Virus record (IMG/VR): IMGVR_UViG_3300031972_002122
Location: 1-64,000 of that record
Origin: a virus
Reading direction: 5' to 3' (one strand)
Length of the DNA: 64,000 nt
The notes beneath the pieces are model-generated. The model was not told where the DNA came from. It searched no databases and was given only the letters and a program-made list of their open reading frames with translations. Below are positions 24,650 through 31,720 of this stretch, piece after piece; the first letter of the stretch is position 1, and each line of letters begins with the position of its first letter. A program made the position numbers and the translations under genes.

Positions 24650-24919
24650 ATGAGTTTAAAAAATAATAGTTATAAAAAAAGAAAAATGAGTAAGAAAAAG
24701 CGTGAGTTTTTATCAATCTCACCCGGGAATCCAACGGGTGTCGATGTAGTCGATGGTGATATAAATTATGCACTTAGGGTGTGGAAGCGAAATGTTAAGG
24801 ATAGCGGCATCATGTACGAGTTGTATAAACGTCGCGATTACACAAAACCAACGACCGCACGTAGAAAGGTGAAGTTGGATGCGATATATAAACAGCGAAT
24901 TGGGAGTAAAACTAAATGA
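24650..24919 (+). CDS. rpsU: bS21 ribosomal protein homologue
   Basis: 89 aa. Residues about 38-85 match the bS21 pattern: INYALRVWKRNVKDSG aligns with the 'ALRRFKRxxxKxG' helix, then YELYKRRDYTKPTTARRKVK with the 'Y-x-KP-T-x-x-R-K' turn, then LDAIYKQR. A 36-residue Lys-rich N-terminal extension precedes it; an internal ATG at 24686 would shorten this. bS21 sits at the 30S platform next to the 3' end of 16S rRNA. Phage-encoded bS21 is known from marine and large phages, where it is thought to enter host ribosomes. It lies among small head-region genes, and its stop overlaps the next ATG. Confidence 0.75.
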   Translation: MSLKNNSYKKRKMSKKKREFLSISPGNPTGVDVVDGDINYALRVWKRNVKDSGIMYELYKRRDYTKPTTARRKVKLDAIYKQRIGSKTK

Positions 24920-25221
24920 TAAATAATTCATCGAAAAAGTCTAAAAAGTTCTCGATGGCGAATGTCGCCAAATCTGTTATACATGATCTACCATTGAATG
25001 AGTATGGTGAGGGTCGTGAAGTTGACATGACATCGGACATTGGTAATACTTGGTTCAATCCAGAAGATATTACCAAAGATGTACTAGCATATTTGATGCA
25101 GGAGTATGAGAATTCTACTGAAGATAACTCTAAGATGAACGCTGATTTTATCGATATCGAAGATGCAATTAATGCTATGGAACGTGGTATTAAAGAATTT
25201 AGGAAGATTACTGGAGTATAA
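24916..25221 (+). CDS. Hypothetical small acidic protein
   Basis: 101 aa, coupled to the bS21-like gene by an ATGA overlap. The N-terminus is Lys/Ser-rich and reaches L-N-E at DLPLNEYGEG (about residue 28), a possible protease site. The rest is acidic and helical (NPEDITKDVLAYLMQEYE, DIEDAINAMERGIKEFRK). No family is recognised. The coupling suggests co-expression with the bS21 homologue. Confidence 0.45.
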   Translation: MINNSSKKSKKFSMANVAKSVIHDLPLNEYGEGREVDMTSDIGNTWFNPEDITKDVLAYLMQEYENSTEDNSKMNADFIDIEDAINAMERGIKEFRKITGV

Positions 25222-25620
25222 ATGAAAATTGCTGAAGAGTATAGAAGATTGTTGCGTGAAAAGAAGATCAAGTACGACATGCAAAATGTCAATGGTGGAT
25301 TTTCAGGCGGTGTCGATATCGAGCCCGGACAACATGCTGGTGTGATGAACATATCAGTAAATATTTATGGCGGTAGTCAATCTACAGCACATGCGTATGA
25401 AGTGCCCCCAAGAATAAAAGAACTACAAGAAGCATTTATAGCGGCACGTCAGAAGGGCGATCCCGTAGCTGGTGAGCTCCATTCAGAACTCAAGGAATAC
25501 TATAGTAATCTAAAGCGTGCTATATCATTACACGTTGTAAAAGCTATGCAAATATTTGATCAACAAGCTAGTTCATCAATACAAGCAGCTATACAATCTA
25601 TCAACGCGAAATATCAGTAA
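25222..25620 (+). CDS. Hypothetical small head-region protein
   Basis: 132 aa, starting directly after the upstream stop. The N-terminus MKIAEEYRRLLREKK offers L-R-E. A short glycine-rich beta part follows (GGFSGGVDIEPGQHAG, ISVNIYGGS), then a long helical C-terminus (VPPRIKELQEAFIAARQKG to the end). It is the last gene before the structured 139-nt gap preceding the scaffold gene. No family is recognised. Confidence 0.45.
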   Translation: MKIAEEYRRLLREKKIKYDMQNVNGGFSGGVDIEPGQHAGVMNISVNIYGGSQSTAHAYEVPPRIKELQEAFIAARQKGDPVAGELHSELKEYYSNLKRAISLHVVKAMQIFDQQASSSIQAAIQSINAKYQ

Positions 25621-25759
25621 AATAACGTTTTACTAAAATTTCGCATATATATTATCGAACGTTATTACTGGATTCCAATATCCAGTACACGATATAAAAA
25701 AACCTATCCATTAAGATTCTCAATAATCTTACTAATTACAAATATGGAGTATTTGTACA
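25621..25759 (+). promoter_or_regulatory. Intergenic region with three hairpins before scaffold-capsid genes
   Basis: A 139-nt gap, the longest in the head module. It contains an inverted repeat AATAACGTT (25621-25629) / AACGTTATT (25658-25666); a 7-bp stem ACTGGAT (25667-25673) / ATCCAGT (25680-25686) with a 6-nt loop; and a 7-bp stem TAAGATT (25712-25718) / AATCTTA (25725-25731) with a 6-nt loop. A one-mismatch copy of the late motif, TACTAATTACAAA, starts at 25730. No T-run follows the stems, so these are not classical terminators. They may process or stabilise the message for the abundant capsid and scaffold. Confidence 0.5.
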
Positions 25760-26731
25760 ATGAGCAAAAGTTCAAATCTATTGCAAGAAGCGATCGCGGA
25801 CGCTAATAAGGTAAAGGAGATTGCCTACGAAAACGCGAAAGCTGCAATTGAAGAGGCATTTCAACCTAAGATTCAACGAATGATTTCTACGAAATTAGCC
25901 GAGGAAGACTATGAAGAAGAGATGCCACCAGAAATGGAACCAGAATTAGCACCTGAAGAGGAAGCTATGATGGGCGAAGAATACATTGATGATGGCAAAA
26001 ACGGAACGCCAGACAATCCACTTAAAAACGACGGTGACGCACAAACTGGTCTCGATGAGGAAGAAATCGACGAAGAGTTTGACAAAATTATCCGTGAATT
26101 AGAAGGTGGAATTGACAGTATTCAAGAAAAAGATGATGCTTACGATGAGAAAGCTGGTAACAGTAAGAAAAACATCGGAGAAATGGACATGCCAGTTGAC
26201 GGCGCAGAATCTGAAGAAGAGGGCGACGATCTGGATAATCTAAATCTAGAAGCATTGATCAAAAAACTTGAAGAGGAAGAGTTTGGTATGGAGCCAGAAC
26301 CAGCAGAAGCTGAAGATCAACCATTTGACACTATGCAAGCAGAAAATGCGCGATTGAAAGAAGAGAATCAGCAAGCTTTTAAAGCTTTAGCCGAGATGAA
26401 ATCGACTATGAATGAAGTGAACTTACTTAATTCTAAATTAATGTACAGTTCAAAAATTATTCAGTCGTTCGATCTTACTGAAGTGCAGCAAGTTAAAATT
26501 CTTGAAACTTTCGATAGAGCTAATTCTGTACGTGAAGTTAAATTGATTTACACGACTATTGGTGAGCATTACAGAGGTAAGAGTAGAAAGTCTACTAAAA
26601 AGGCTGTAACTGAGTCTGCATCACGTACAATTCGAACAGTTAAAGGCAACAGACGAGCTAAATCTGAGCAACTTATGGAAGGTGCTGAGAGATGGCAGAT
26701 TATTGCTGGATTAAAACCACTTAACGATTAA
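25760..26731 (+). CDS. 22: Prohead core scaffold protein (gp22-like)
   Basis: 323 aa, strongly acidic and helical, directly upstream of the major capsid gene as in T4. The N-terminus MSKSSNLLQEAIADANKVK begins with an L-Q-E-A site; many further L/I-x-E sites lie along the chain, as expected of a scaffold that the protease degrades. The acidic block (about 50-175, YEEEMPPEMEPELAPEEEA) is followed by a coiled coil (about 190-230) and a basic C-terminus. It is longer than T4 gp22 (269 aa). Position and composition give the call; sequence similarity was not tested. Confidence 0.82.
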   Translation: MSKSSNLLQEAIADANKVKEIAYENAKAAIEEAFQPKIQRMISTKLAEEDYEEEMPPEMEPELAPEEEAMMGEEYIDDGKNGTPDNPLKNDGDAQTGLDEEEIDEEFDKIIRELEGGIDSIQEKDDAYDEKAGNSKKNIGEMDMPVDGAESEEEGDDLDNLNLEALIKKLEEEEFGMEPEPAEAEDQPFDTMQAENARLKEENQQAFKALAEMKSTMNEVNLLNSKLMYSSKIIQSFDLTEVQQVKILETFDRANSVREVKLIYTTIGEHYRGKSRKSTKKAVTESASRTIRTVKGNRRAKSEQLMEGAERWQIIAGLKPLND

Positions 26732-26750
26732 CAAAAGGGAGAAAATTAAA

Positions 26751-28397
26751 ATGGATTTACAAAATCTATTGCCCAAAAATGAAAATAAGATACAGCGTAA
26801 GCGTGCTCTTGAGCTAACTGGAAAGTGGCAAAGAACAGGTTTGCTTGAAGGTCTTAATGGATATGAAAAGGGCAACATGGCACAGCTTCTTGAAACGCAG
26901 GCTAAGCAGCTTGTAACAGAGGCTAATGCAACTGGTACGTCAAGTAACAGTGAAGAATGGGCTGGAATTGCATTACCGTTGGTAAGACGTATATTTCATG
27001 AAATTTCTGCAAAGGAATTTGTTTCTGTTCAACCGATGAATTTACCATCAGGACTTGTGTTCTGGTTAGATTTCAAATACGGTACAGGACAACCCGGATT
27101 TAACACAGGTGCTGGAAAGGATAGTCAGAATGACTCACTTTTCGGTGTAACAGATGCTACTAAGGGTACATCAACGCACCCATATGCATCAAACGGTACG
27201 CCAAACGAAGGTCTATATGGACCGGGACGATTCGGATACACAGTAAATGATTATTCGTCATCTGCACTTACATTAGCAGCAGCGGCTTCAGCCACTGAGT
27301 ATGCTACTGGATCAGTTTCTGGTGCTAACTACAATTACAATTCTGAGTTTTCTCAGTCACTTGTAGTTGGTGGGTCATCATTAGCTACTGTAACTATTGA
27401 TTTAGACGCAGTAACTACTATCGTTAACCCTGATAAGAAAGGTGTGAGAGCATTTACAATTTCAGGTACAGGTGTAAACGATGTATACCGTGAGTTCACG
27501 AAGATTAGTTCAGATCAATCGCAGATTACTTTTGTAGTATCTGGATCAGGATTTGCAAACGATCTTGTATTGAATTATCACAAACAGCCAACAGACACTA
27601 CTCGTGGTGATTTCGAGGTTGGAAAAACGCAAGAAACGCCAATTGATATTCCAGAAGTGAACCTTGAGTTCCGTTCTGAGCCGATAGTTGCTAAGACTAG
27701 AAAGCTTAAGGCACGTTGGACTCCTGAATTTGCGCAGGATATTAACGCGTATCAAAACATTGATGCTGAGGCTGAATTAACAAGTATTCTTGGGGAATAT
27801 ATCTCACAGGAGATTGACTTTGAAATTCTTGACATGCTTCTTCAGGACGCTCAAACAACTGAATACTGGTCAAGCCGTATCGGATGGGAGTGGAATGGTT
27901 CAAATGGATTTGACACGCAAGCTACAAACGCAACAGCATACAACCAAGGAACATGGTTCCAGACTTTAGGTACTAAGATGCAGAAAGTTTCTAACCAAAT
28001 CCATAAGTTGACTATGCGAGGTGGAGCGAACTTTGCAGTTGTATCACCAGATGTCGCGACAATCCTAGAGAGTATCCCGGGATATGCTGCAGATACTGAC
28101 GGTGACAAGTTTAAGTACGCATTTGGAGTTCAGAAGGTAGGAACACTTAACAGTCGTTTCCAAATCTACAAGAACCCTTATATGATTGAGAATGTAATCC
28201 TTATGGGATTCCGAGGTAGTAACTATCTTGAAACTGGTGCGGTTTACGCTCCATACATTCCATTAATCATGACACCACTTGTCTTAGACCCAGACACATT
28301 CGAACCACGTAAAGGGGTAATGACTCGTTACGCGAAGAAAATGCTTCGTCCTGAGTTCTATGGTAAGATTTACGTAGACGGATTACACAGACTATAA
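26751..28397 (+). CDS. 23: Major capsid protein (gp23-like, HK97 fold)
   Basis: 548 aa, near the T4 gp23 length (521). The propeptide is about 57 residues; the likely maturation site is QLVTE|ANATG (E57|A58), which aligns with T4 FLTE|AE but has Val at P3. The mature part opens with WAGIALPLVRRIFHEISAKE and VSVQPMNLPSGLVFWLDFKYG, matching the gp23 'VQPMN.P.G..F' block. The C-terminus contains the conserved LGEYISQEIDFEI, KLTMRGGANFAVVSP and KKMLRPEFYGKIYVDGL segments. A GGGAG box precedes the ATG by 9 nt. A strong terminator follows the stop. Confidence 0.95.
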   Translation: MDLQNLLPKNENKIQRKRALELTGKWQRTGLLEGLNGYEKGNMAQLLETQAKQLVTEANATGTSSNSEEWAGIALPLVRRIFHEISAKEFVSVQPMNLPSGLVFWLDFKYGTGQPGFNTGAGKDSQNDSLFGVTDATKGTSTHPYASNGTPNEGLYGPGRFGYTVNDYSSSALTLAAAASATEYATGSVSGANYNYNSEFSQSLVVGGSSLATVTIDLDAVTTIVNPDKKGVRAFTISGTGVNDVYREFTKISSDQSQITFVVSGSGFANDLVLNYHKQPTDTTRGDFEVGKTQETPIDIPEVNLEFRSEPIVAKTRKLKARWTPEFAQDINAYQNIDAEAELTSILGEYISQEIDFEILDMLLQDAQTTEYWSSRIGWEWNGSNGFDTQATNATAYNQGTWFQTLGTKMQKVSNQIHKLTMRGGANFAVVSPDVATILESIPGYAADTDGDKFKYAFGVQKVGTLNSRFQIYKNPYMIENVILMGFRGSNYLETGAVYAPYIPLIMTPLVLDPDTFEPRKGVMTRYAKKMLRPEFYGKIYVDGLHRL

Positions 28398-28421
28398 GAA
28401 TAGTTTGGTGTGAATATAAAG

Positions 28422-28450
28422 AAGAGGATCAATTTGATCCTCTTTTTTTT
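28422..28450 (+). terminator. Rho-independent terminator after major capsid gene
   Basis: AAGAGGATCAA pairs with TTGATCCTCTT around a tiny loop and is followed by a run of eight T. It closes the scaffold-capsid transcript 25 nt after the stop codon. Confidence 0.92.
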
Positions 28451-28489
28451 GTTTACATTTGTTTTATATGAAAAACTTTTTTATCTTAG
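28433..28489 (+). promoter_or_regulatory. Tandem Bacteroidota-type promoter-like boxes
   Basis: TTTG (28433-28436), 17 nt, TACATTTG (28454-28461), and a second set, TTTG (28458-28461), 20 nt, TATCTTAG (28482-28489). Both fit or nearly fit the TTTG / TAnnTTTG spacing described in Bacteroidota. They follow the capsid terminator and precede the gene at 28513. The T-rich setting makes chance matches possible. Confidence 0.4.
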
Positions 28490-28512
28490 TGTTGTAAACA
28501 AAAAAGAACATT

Positions 28513-28794
28513 ATGACTTATTCTAATTTTAATCGACACGAACATATGACTCCCACGTTAGTATCTGTGGTGAGCGAATTGGGTTATACAATTGAGTGTA
28601 ACGAAACCCGTAATAAAGTTTTGGGATTACTTGATGGTTTTTATTATAACGACCTGTCTGAAAAGATACGAGAGTTATATGAGGACAACGAGATAGATAG
28701 ATTGACGTATAAAGTAGCTAATCATGTGTTATATGTGTGTGGTGGTTATCCTAAGATAACTGAACAGGATGTGCATATGATAAATTTGATGTAA
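28513..28794 (+). CDS. Hypothetical small protein
   Basis: 93 aa, first gene of a small accessory island between capsid and fibre genes. It is helical and charged, with MTPTLVSVVSELGYTIECN near the start and a C-terminal VANHVLYVCGGYPKITEQD. No domain is recognised. It has no Shine-Dalgarno sequence but an A-rich leader (AAACAAAAAAGAACATT) and candidate host-type promoters upstream, so it may be expressed earlier than the virion genes around it. Confidence 0.5.
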   Translation: MTYSNFNRHEHMTPTLVSVVSELGYTIECNETRNKVLGLLDGFYYNDLSEKIRELYEDNEIDRLTYKVANHVLYVCGGYPKITEQDVHMINLM

Positions 28795-28822
28795 ATTTGA
28801 ATGTTCACAATAAATAGATATT

Positions 28823-29053
28823 ATGCCTAAGAAAAAATTTAATAGTATACGTATGTTTTATTGGCACTCTATGTTTCCAATATCGGGATTCGAAGACATT
28901 CCACATAAAGCAGAATTTCCGTACACGTTAAAAAAACGGAATGAATTAATAAGTCGGTGCTTAGATGCTGGACATCCAGTCATGCTTAAGGAATATGTAG
29001 ATGGTCAGTTAACGGTATGTACGACTAGACATCGTGATTTTAGCCAACGATAA
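28823..29053 (+). CDS. Hypothetical small basic protein
   Basis: 76 aa, basic, with MPKKKFNSIRMFYWHSMFP at the N-terminus and a C-terminal SRCLDAGHPVMLKEYVDGQ. No domain or motif is recognised. It ends one base before the metallophosphoesterase start, so the two are probably co-translated. Confidence 0.45.
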   Translation: MPKKKFNSIRMFYWHSMFPISGFEDIPHKAEFPYTLKKRNELISRCLDAGHPVMLKEYVDGQLTVCTTRHRDFSQR

Positions 29054-29054
29054 T

Positions 29055-29717
29055 ATGTTCAAGACAAAAAAAATATGGATGATCAGCGACACTCATGGTA
29101 GACATAAAAACCTGAACGTCCCGCCAGATATAGATATAGTAATTCATAGTGGAGATGCGAGCGTTAATCGACTTCCAGCGTTAAATGAGCCTGAATATTA
29201 CAGGTTCCTGAATTGGTATAGTAACTTGTATATACCTGTAAAGGTGTTGATCGGGGGAAACCATGACACGGCACTGGAGTCTGGTATGATCGAAATTCCA
29301 GAGGGCATAATTTATTTATATAACGAGTTAGTTTCCATTGATGGTATGACGATATACGGTAGTCCATTTTCTCCAAAATTTGGCGATTGGTCATTCATGC
29401 TGGATAGGTTAAGTCAAAACCTAAAAGATTTGTGGGCACTCATTCCAACCGATGTAGACATATTAGTTACTCACACACCACCTTATGGTATATTGGATGA
29501 TATGGGATATAAACGAGTTGGGTGTGAAGTATTGTCAGATCGACTACAGGACTTAAATGTTGGTATTCACCAGTTTGGTCATATACATGAACAGTGTGGT
29601 CAGATACATAAGGGGAAGTATGATCAAACCATTTACGTAAACGCTACGACCACCGACCTTGGCTATAATTTGATTAATGACGGAGTTATACTGAATTACG
29701 AGTATTATGATGAGTAG
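29055..29717 (+). CDS. Calcineurin-like metallophosphoesterase
   Basis: 220 aa from ATG 29055; an in-frame GTG at 29034 overlaps the previous gene and is less likely. All family motifs are present in order: WMISDTHGRH (D-x-H), IVIHSGDAS (GD), LIGGNHDTAL (GNHD), LVTHTPPYGILD and FGHIHEQCG (GHxH). The THTPP and short length resemble the MPPED1/2-type subgroup, which acts on small phosphodiesters or nucleotides. The phage substrate is unknown; a cyclic-nucleotide or defence-signal target is possible but unproven. A terminator follows. Confidence 0.82.
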   Translation: MFKTKKIWMISDTHGRHKNLNVPPDIDIVIHSGDASVNRLPALNEPEYYRFLNWYSNLYIPVKVLIGGNHDTALESGMIEIPEGIIYLYNELVSIDGMTIYGSPFSPKFGDWSFMLDRLSQNLKDLWALIPTDVDILVTHTPPYGILDDMGYKRVGCEVLSDRLQDLNVGIHQFGHIHEQCGQIHKGKYDQTIYVNATTTDLGYNLINDGVILNYEYYDE

Positions 29718-29740
29718 TGAAAGAAATATCTTATTTTTAT

Positions 29741-29769
29741 GGGAATTGGCGGTGTCAATTCCCTTTTTA
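29741..29769 (+). terminator. Rho-independent terminator
   Basis: GGGAATTG (29741-29748) pairs with CAATTCCC (29756-29763) over a 7-nt loop, followed by TTTTTAGTTTT. It ends the metallophosphoesterase unit. Confidence 0.88.
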
Positions 29770-29782
29770 GTTTTATAAGGGA

Positions 29783-29795
29783 TATTTATAATAAA
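29783..29795 (+). promoter_or_regulatory. Late-promoter-like motif
   Basis: TATTTATAATAAA, directly after a terminator and overlapping the first possible ATG (29795) of the next gene. This is one of the clearest copies of the motif and supports a start at 29807. Confidence 0.65.
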
Positions 29796-29806
29796 TGGTG
29801 AAGAGT

Positions 29807-30031
29807 ATGGACAATAATACAAACTACACGGTTGTTAGAAATCGTATTAAATCTAAGTATGATTACCAACTTGGAGTCCTACGAGAATCGCTCAAGCGAA
29901 ATGTGGGAGAAGTTGATATTCTGGATATTGAACATCAATTAGAACTCCTAGCATCAACTAAAACTAAGTTGGATATTTTAGACGCTGTGGGGGGTAATTT
30001 GAATTATAACCAAAAACTTTTATTTGATTAA
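29807..30031 (+). CDS. Hypothetical small coiled-coil protein
   Basis: 74 aa from ATG 29807 (78 aa if the ATG at 29795, which overlaps the promoter motif, is used). It is charged and helical throughout (RIKSKYDYQLGVLRESLKR, DIEHQLELLASTKTKLDIL). No family is recognised. It precedes phoH by 8 nt and probably shares its transcript. Confidence 0.5.
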   Translation: MDNNTNYTVVRNRIKSKYDYQLGVLRESLKRNVGEVDILDIEHQLELLASTKTKLDILDAVGGNLNYNQKLLFD

Positions 30032-30039
30032 GGGAAAAT

Positions 30040-30684
30040 ATGGCAAAAAGAGGTCGTTCGGTTAACTTCGACATATCGCTGAATGATGAGCAGGTATTGG
30101 CGAAGGAAAGAATTTTATCAAATCCGTTTAACTTTCTAGAAGGTAAAGCTGGAAGTGGTAAAACGTTACTAGCAGTCCAAATAGCATTGGACAAATTATT
30201 TAAAAGGGAAGTTTCTAAGATAGTTATTACTAGACCTACCGTTGGGACTGAGGACAATGGTTTCTTACCCGGTACGTTTGAAGAAAAGATGGAACCTTGG
30301 ATGGTACCTATCAGAGACAATATGCGAAAAGTTTATAACCACCCAGATAAGTTGACGAAGATGGAGTTGGAGGGTGTTATTGAGTTGGTATCACTAAGTC
30401 ATTTCAGGGGTAGAACCTTTGAGAACGCTGTGTGTATAATCGATGAATTCCAGAACTTGACTAAACAGCAACTTATCATGGCACTGGGTAGACTTGGGAA
30501 AAACAGTGTGATGATATTTTGTGGGGACGAGCAGCAAATTGATTTGAAATTTAATAATGATTCTGCAATACATGTAGTACCAAAGATACAACTGTCGGAG
30601 TTTGTACATCGTACAAAACTACTTGAAAATCATAGACATCCAGCGGTTAACGAAGTTTTAGATTTATTACTTAACTATAACTGA
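30040..30684 (+). CDS. phoH: PhoH-like ATPase
   Basis: 214 aa. A P-loop ATPase of the PhoH family, very common in marine phages, with a proposed RNA-linked or phosphate-stress role that is not settled. Walker A is GKAGSGKT (35-42), followed by KIVITRPTVGTEDNGFLPG, the PhoH-specific block, and FENAVCIIDEFQNLTKQQL as Walker B, then MIFCGDEQQIDL. Length is standard for the short phage form. AAGGGA lies 6 nt before the ATG. The stop codon is immediately followed by a late promoter motif. Confidence 0.93.
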   Translation: MAKRGRSVNFDISLNDEQVLAKERILSNPFNFLEGKAGSGKTLLAVQIALDKLFKREVSKIVITRPTVGTEDNGFLPGTFEEKMEPWMVPIRDNMRKVYNHPDKLTKMELEGVIELVSLSHFRGRTFENAVCIIDEFQNLTKQQLIMALGRLGKNSVMIFCGDEQQIDLKFNNDSAIHVVPKIQLSEFVHRTKLLENHRHPAVNEVLDLLLNYN

Positions 30685-30697
30685 TACTTATAACAGG
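30684..30697 (+). promoter_or_regulatory. Late-promoter-like motif
   Basis: ATACTTATAACAGG touching the phoH stop and ending just before the ATG at 30698. It starts the fibre cluster. Confidence 0.5.
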
Positions 30698-31072
30698 ATG
30701 GCAGCAGGTAGATATTCATTTATAATAGAACAAGGTTCAACATTCACTCGACAGATTCAATATCTGGATGGTACAGGTTCTCCTGTGGATTTAACCGATT
30801 ACAGTGCGCGTATGCAGATTCGACAGAGTCACGACTCATCTACTACGATTGTTAGTTTGACCGATACTATAGGTTCAGATGGCTCTGGACTCGTTATAAC
30901 GGCAGCGTCGGGTACTATTGACATTAAACTGTCTGCATATTCATCTAGCTTATTATCGTTCGGTGGTGAGGCTGTATTCGATCTGGAGATATATAGCGGG
31001 TCTGGGGTAAGCCAGTACACGAAACGACTTATCGAAGGGAAAGTAAAATTAAGTAAAGAGGTAACTAGATAA
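30698..31072 (+). CDS. Virion protein, fibre or baseplate accessory
   Basis: 124 aa, all-beta in appearance. FIIEQGSTFTRQIQYLDGTG and VDLTDYSARMQIRQSHDS followed by GTIDIKLSAYSSSLL match a small family of phage baseplate or fibre-attachment proteins (immunoglobulin-like, BppU-type N-domain) in general pattern. It overlaps the following collagen-like fibre gene by one base. A structural role is supported by location; the exact role is unknown. Confidence 0.55.
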   Translation: MAAGRYSFIIEQGSTFTRQIQYLDGTGSPVDLTDYSARMQIRQSHDSSTTIVSLTDTIGSDGSGLVITAASGTIDIKLSAYSSSLLSFGGEAVFDLEIYSGSGVSQYTKRLIEGKVKLSKEVTR

Positions 31073-31692
31073 TGGGATTGGATATCATAAATATCACCGC
31101 AACTGACGGTCGAATAGATATCAACTCCATTGACCCATTTGCAGAATCTAGGATCGTGGTTGATAATAACAATCCGACCGATGTGATTAAGGTATCTGAG
31201 CCTGAACGGATAGTCGTTGACGGTCAAGATATCATAACTGGTAATATTCAGATTATAGCTGAAAATCAGATAGAAGTTATTAGAGTAGTTGAGCGAGGTC
31301 AGCAAGGGTCTAAGGGTGACAAAGGTGAAAAGGGTGACGTTGGACTATCTGGTGCTGGTAAGCCATTCTACGAAATACTTGAGGGTGAATTATACCAATC
31401 AACTGCATCTGTTTCAATATTTAGTAATTTCATGGTTACTGGGTCAGCATACATTACACAGGATTTAATAACTTACGGGAATATTGGAATAAATACAGCC
31501 AATCCATCATCGTTGTTTAGTGTAGTATCCGACGATGGTGCGCAAGATTTAGTAACAATACAGAGTCAGTCGGTGGATTATTTTAAGATAAATAATCAGG
31601 GAGTGGCGGTATTTGGTGAATTTGGATTCACACCAGACCCAATAACTGGTGGTATGTATTATGACGCGACGGGTTTTTATGTCGGAATTTAA
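31072..31692 (+). CDS. Fibre protein with short collagen-like stretch
   Basis: 206 aa. Beta-rich N-terminus (about 1-80), then seven G-x-y triplets at about residues 81-101 (GQQGSKGDKGEKGDVG), which would form a short trimeric collagen-like rod, then a beta C-terminus with SGSAYITQDLITYGNIGIN and YYDATGFYVGI. Such triplets mark trimeric tail fibres. It is expressed with the previous gene. Confidence 0.7.
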   Translation: MGLDIINITATDGRIDINSIDPFAESRIVVDNNNPTDVIKVSEPERIVVDGQDIITGNIQIIAENQIEVIRVVERGQQGSKGDKGEKGDVGLSGAGKPFYEILEGELYQSTASVSIFSNFMVTGSAYITQDLITYGNIGINTANPSSLFSVVSDDGAQDLVTIQSQSVDYFKINNQGVAVFGEFGFTPDPITGGMYYDATGFYVGI

Positions 31693-31693
31693 C

Positions 31694-31706
31694 TATTTAT
31701 AACAAA
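31694..31706 (+). promoter_or_regulatory. Late-promoter-like motif
   Basis: TATTTATAACAAA followed by CAGGAAAA and the fibre ATG at 31721. Confidence 0.6.
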
Positions 31707-31720
31707 CAGGAAAATAAAAG

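Noticed and set aside
29783-29795. Reading TATTTATA as a T4 TATAAATA late promoter on the - strand
   Set aside because: All genes are on the + strand, many copies are TACTTAT (not T4 consensus in reverse), and the position relative to + strand starts is consistent.
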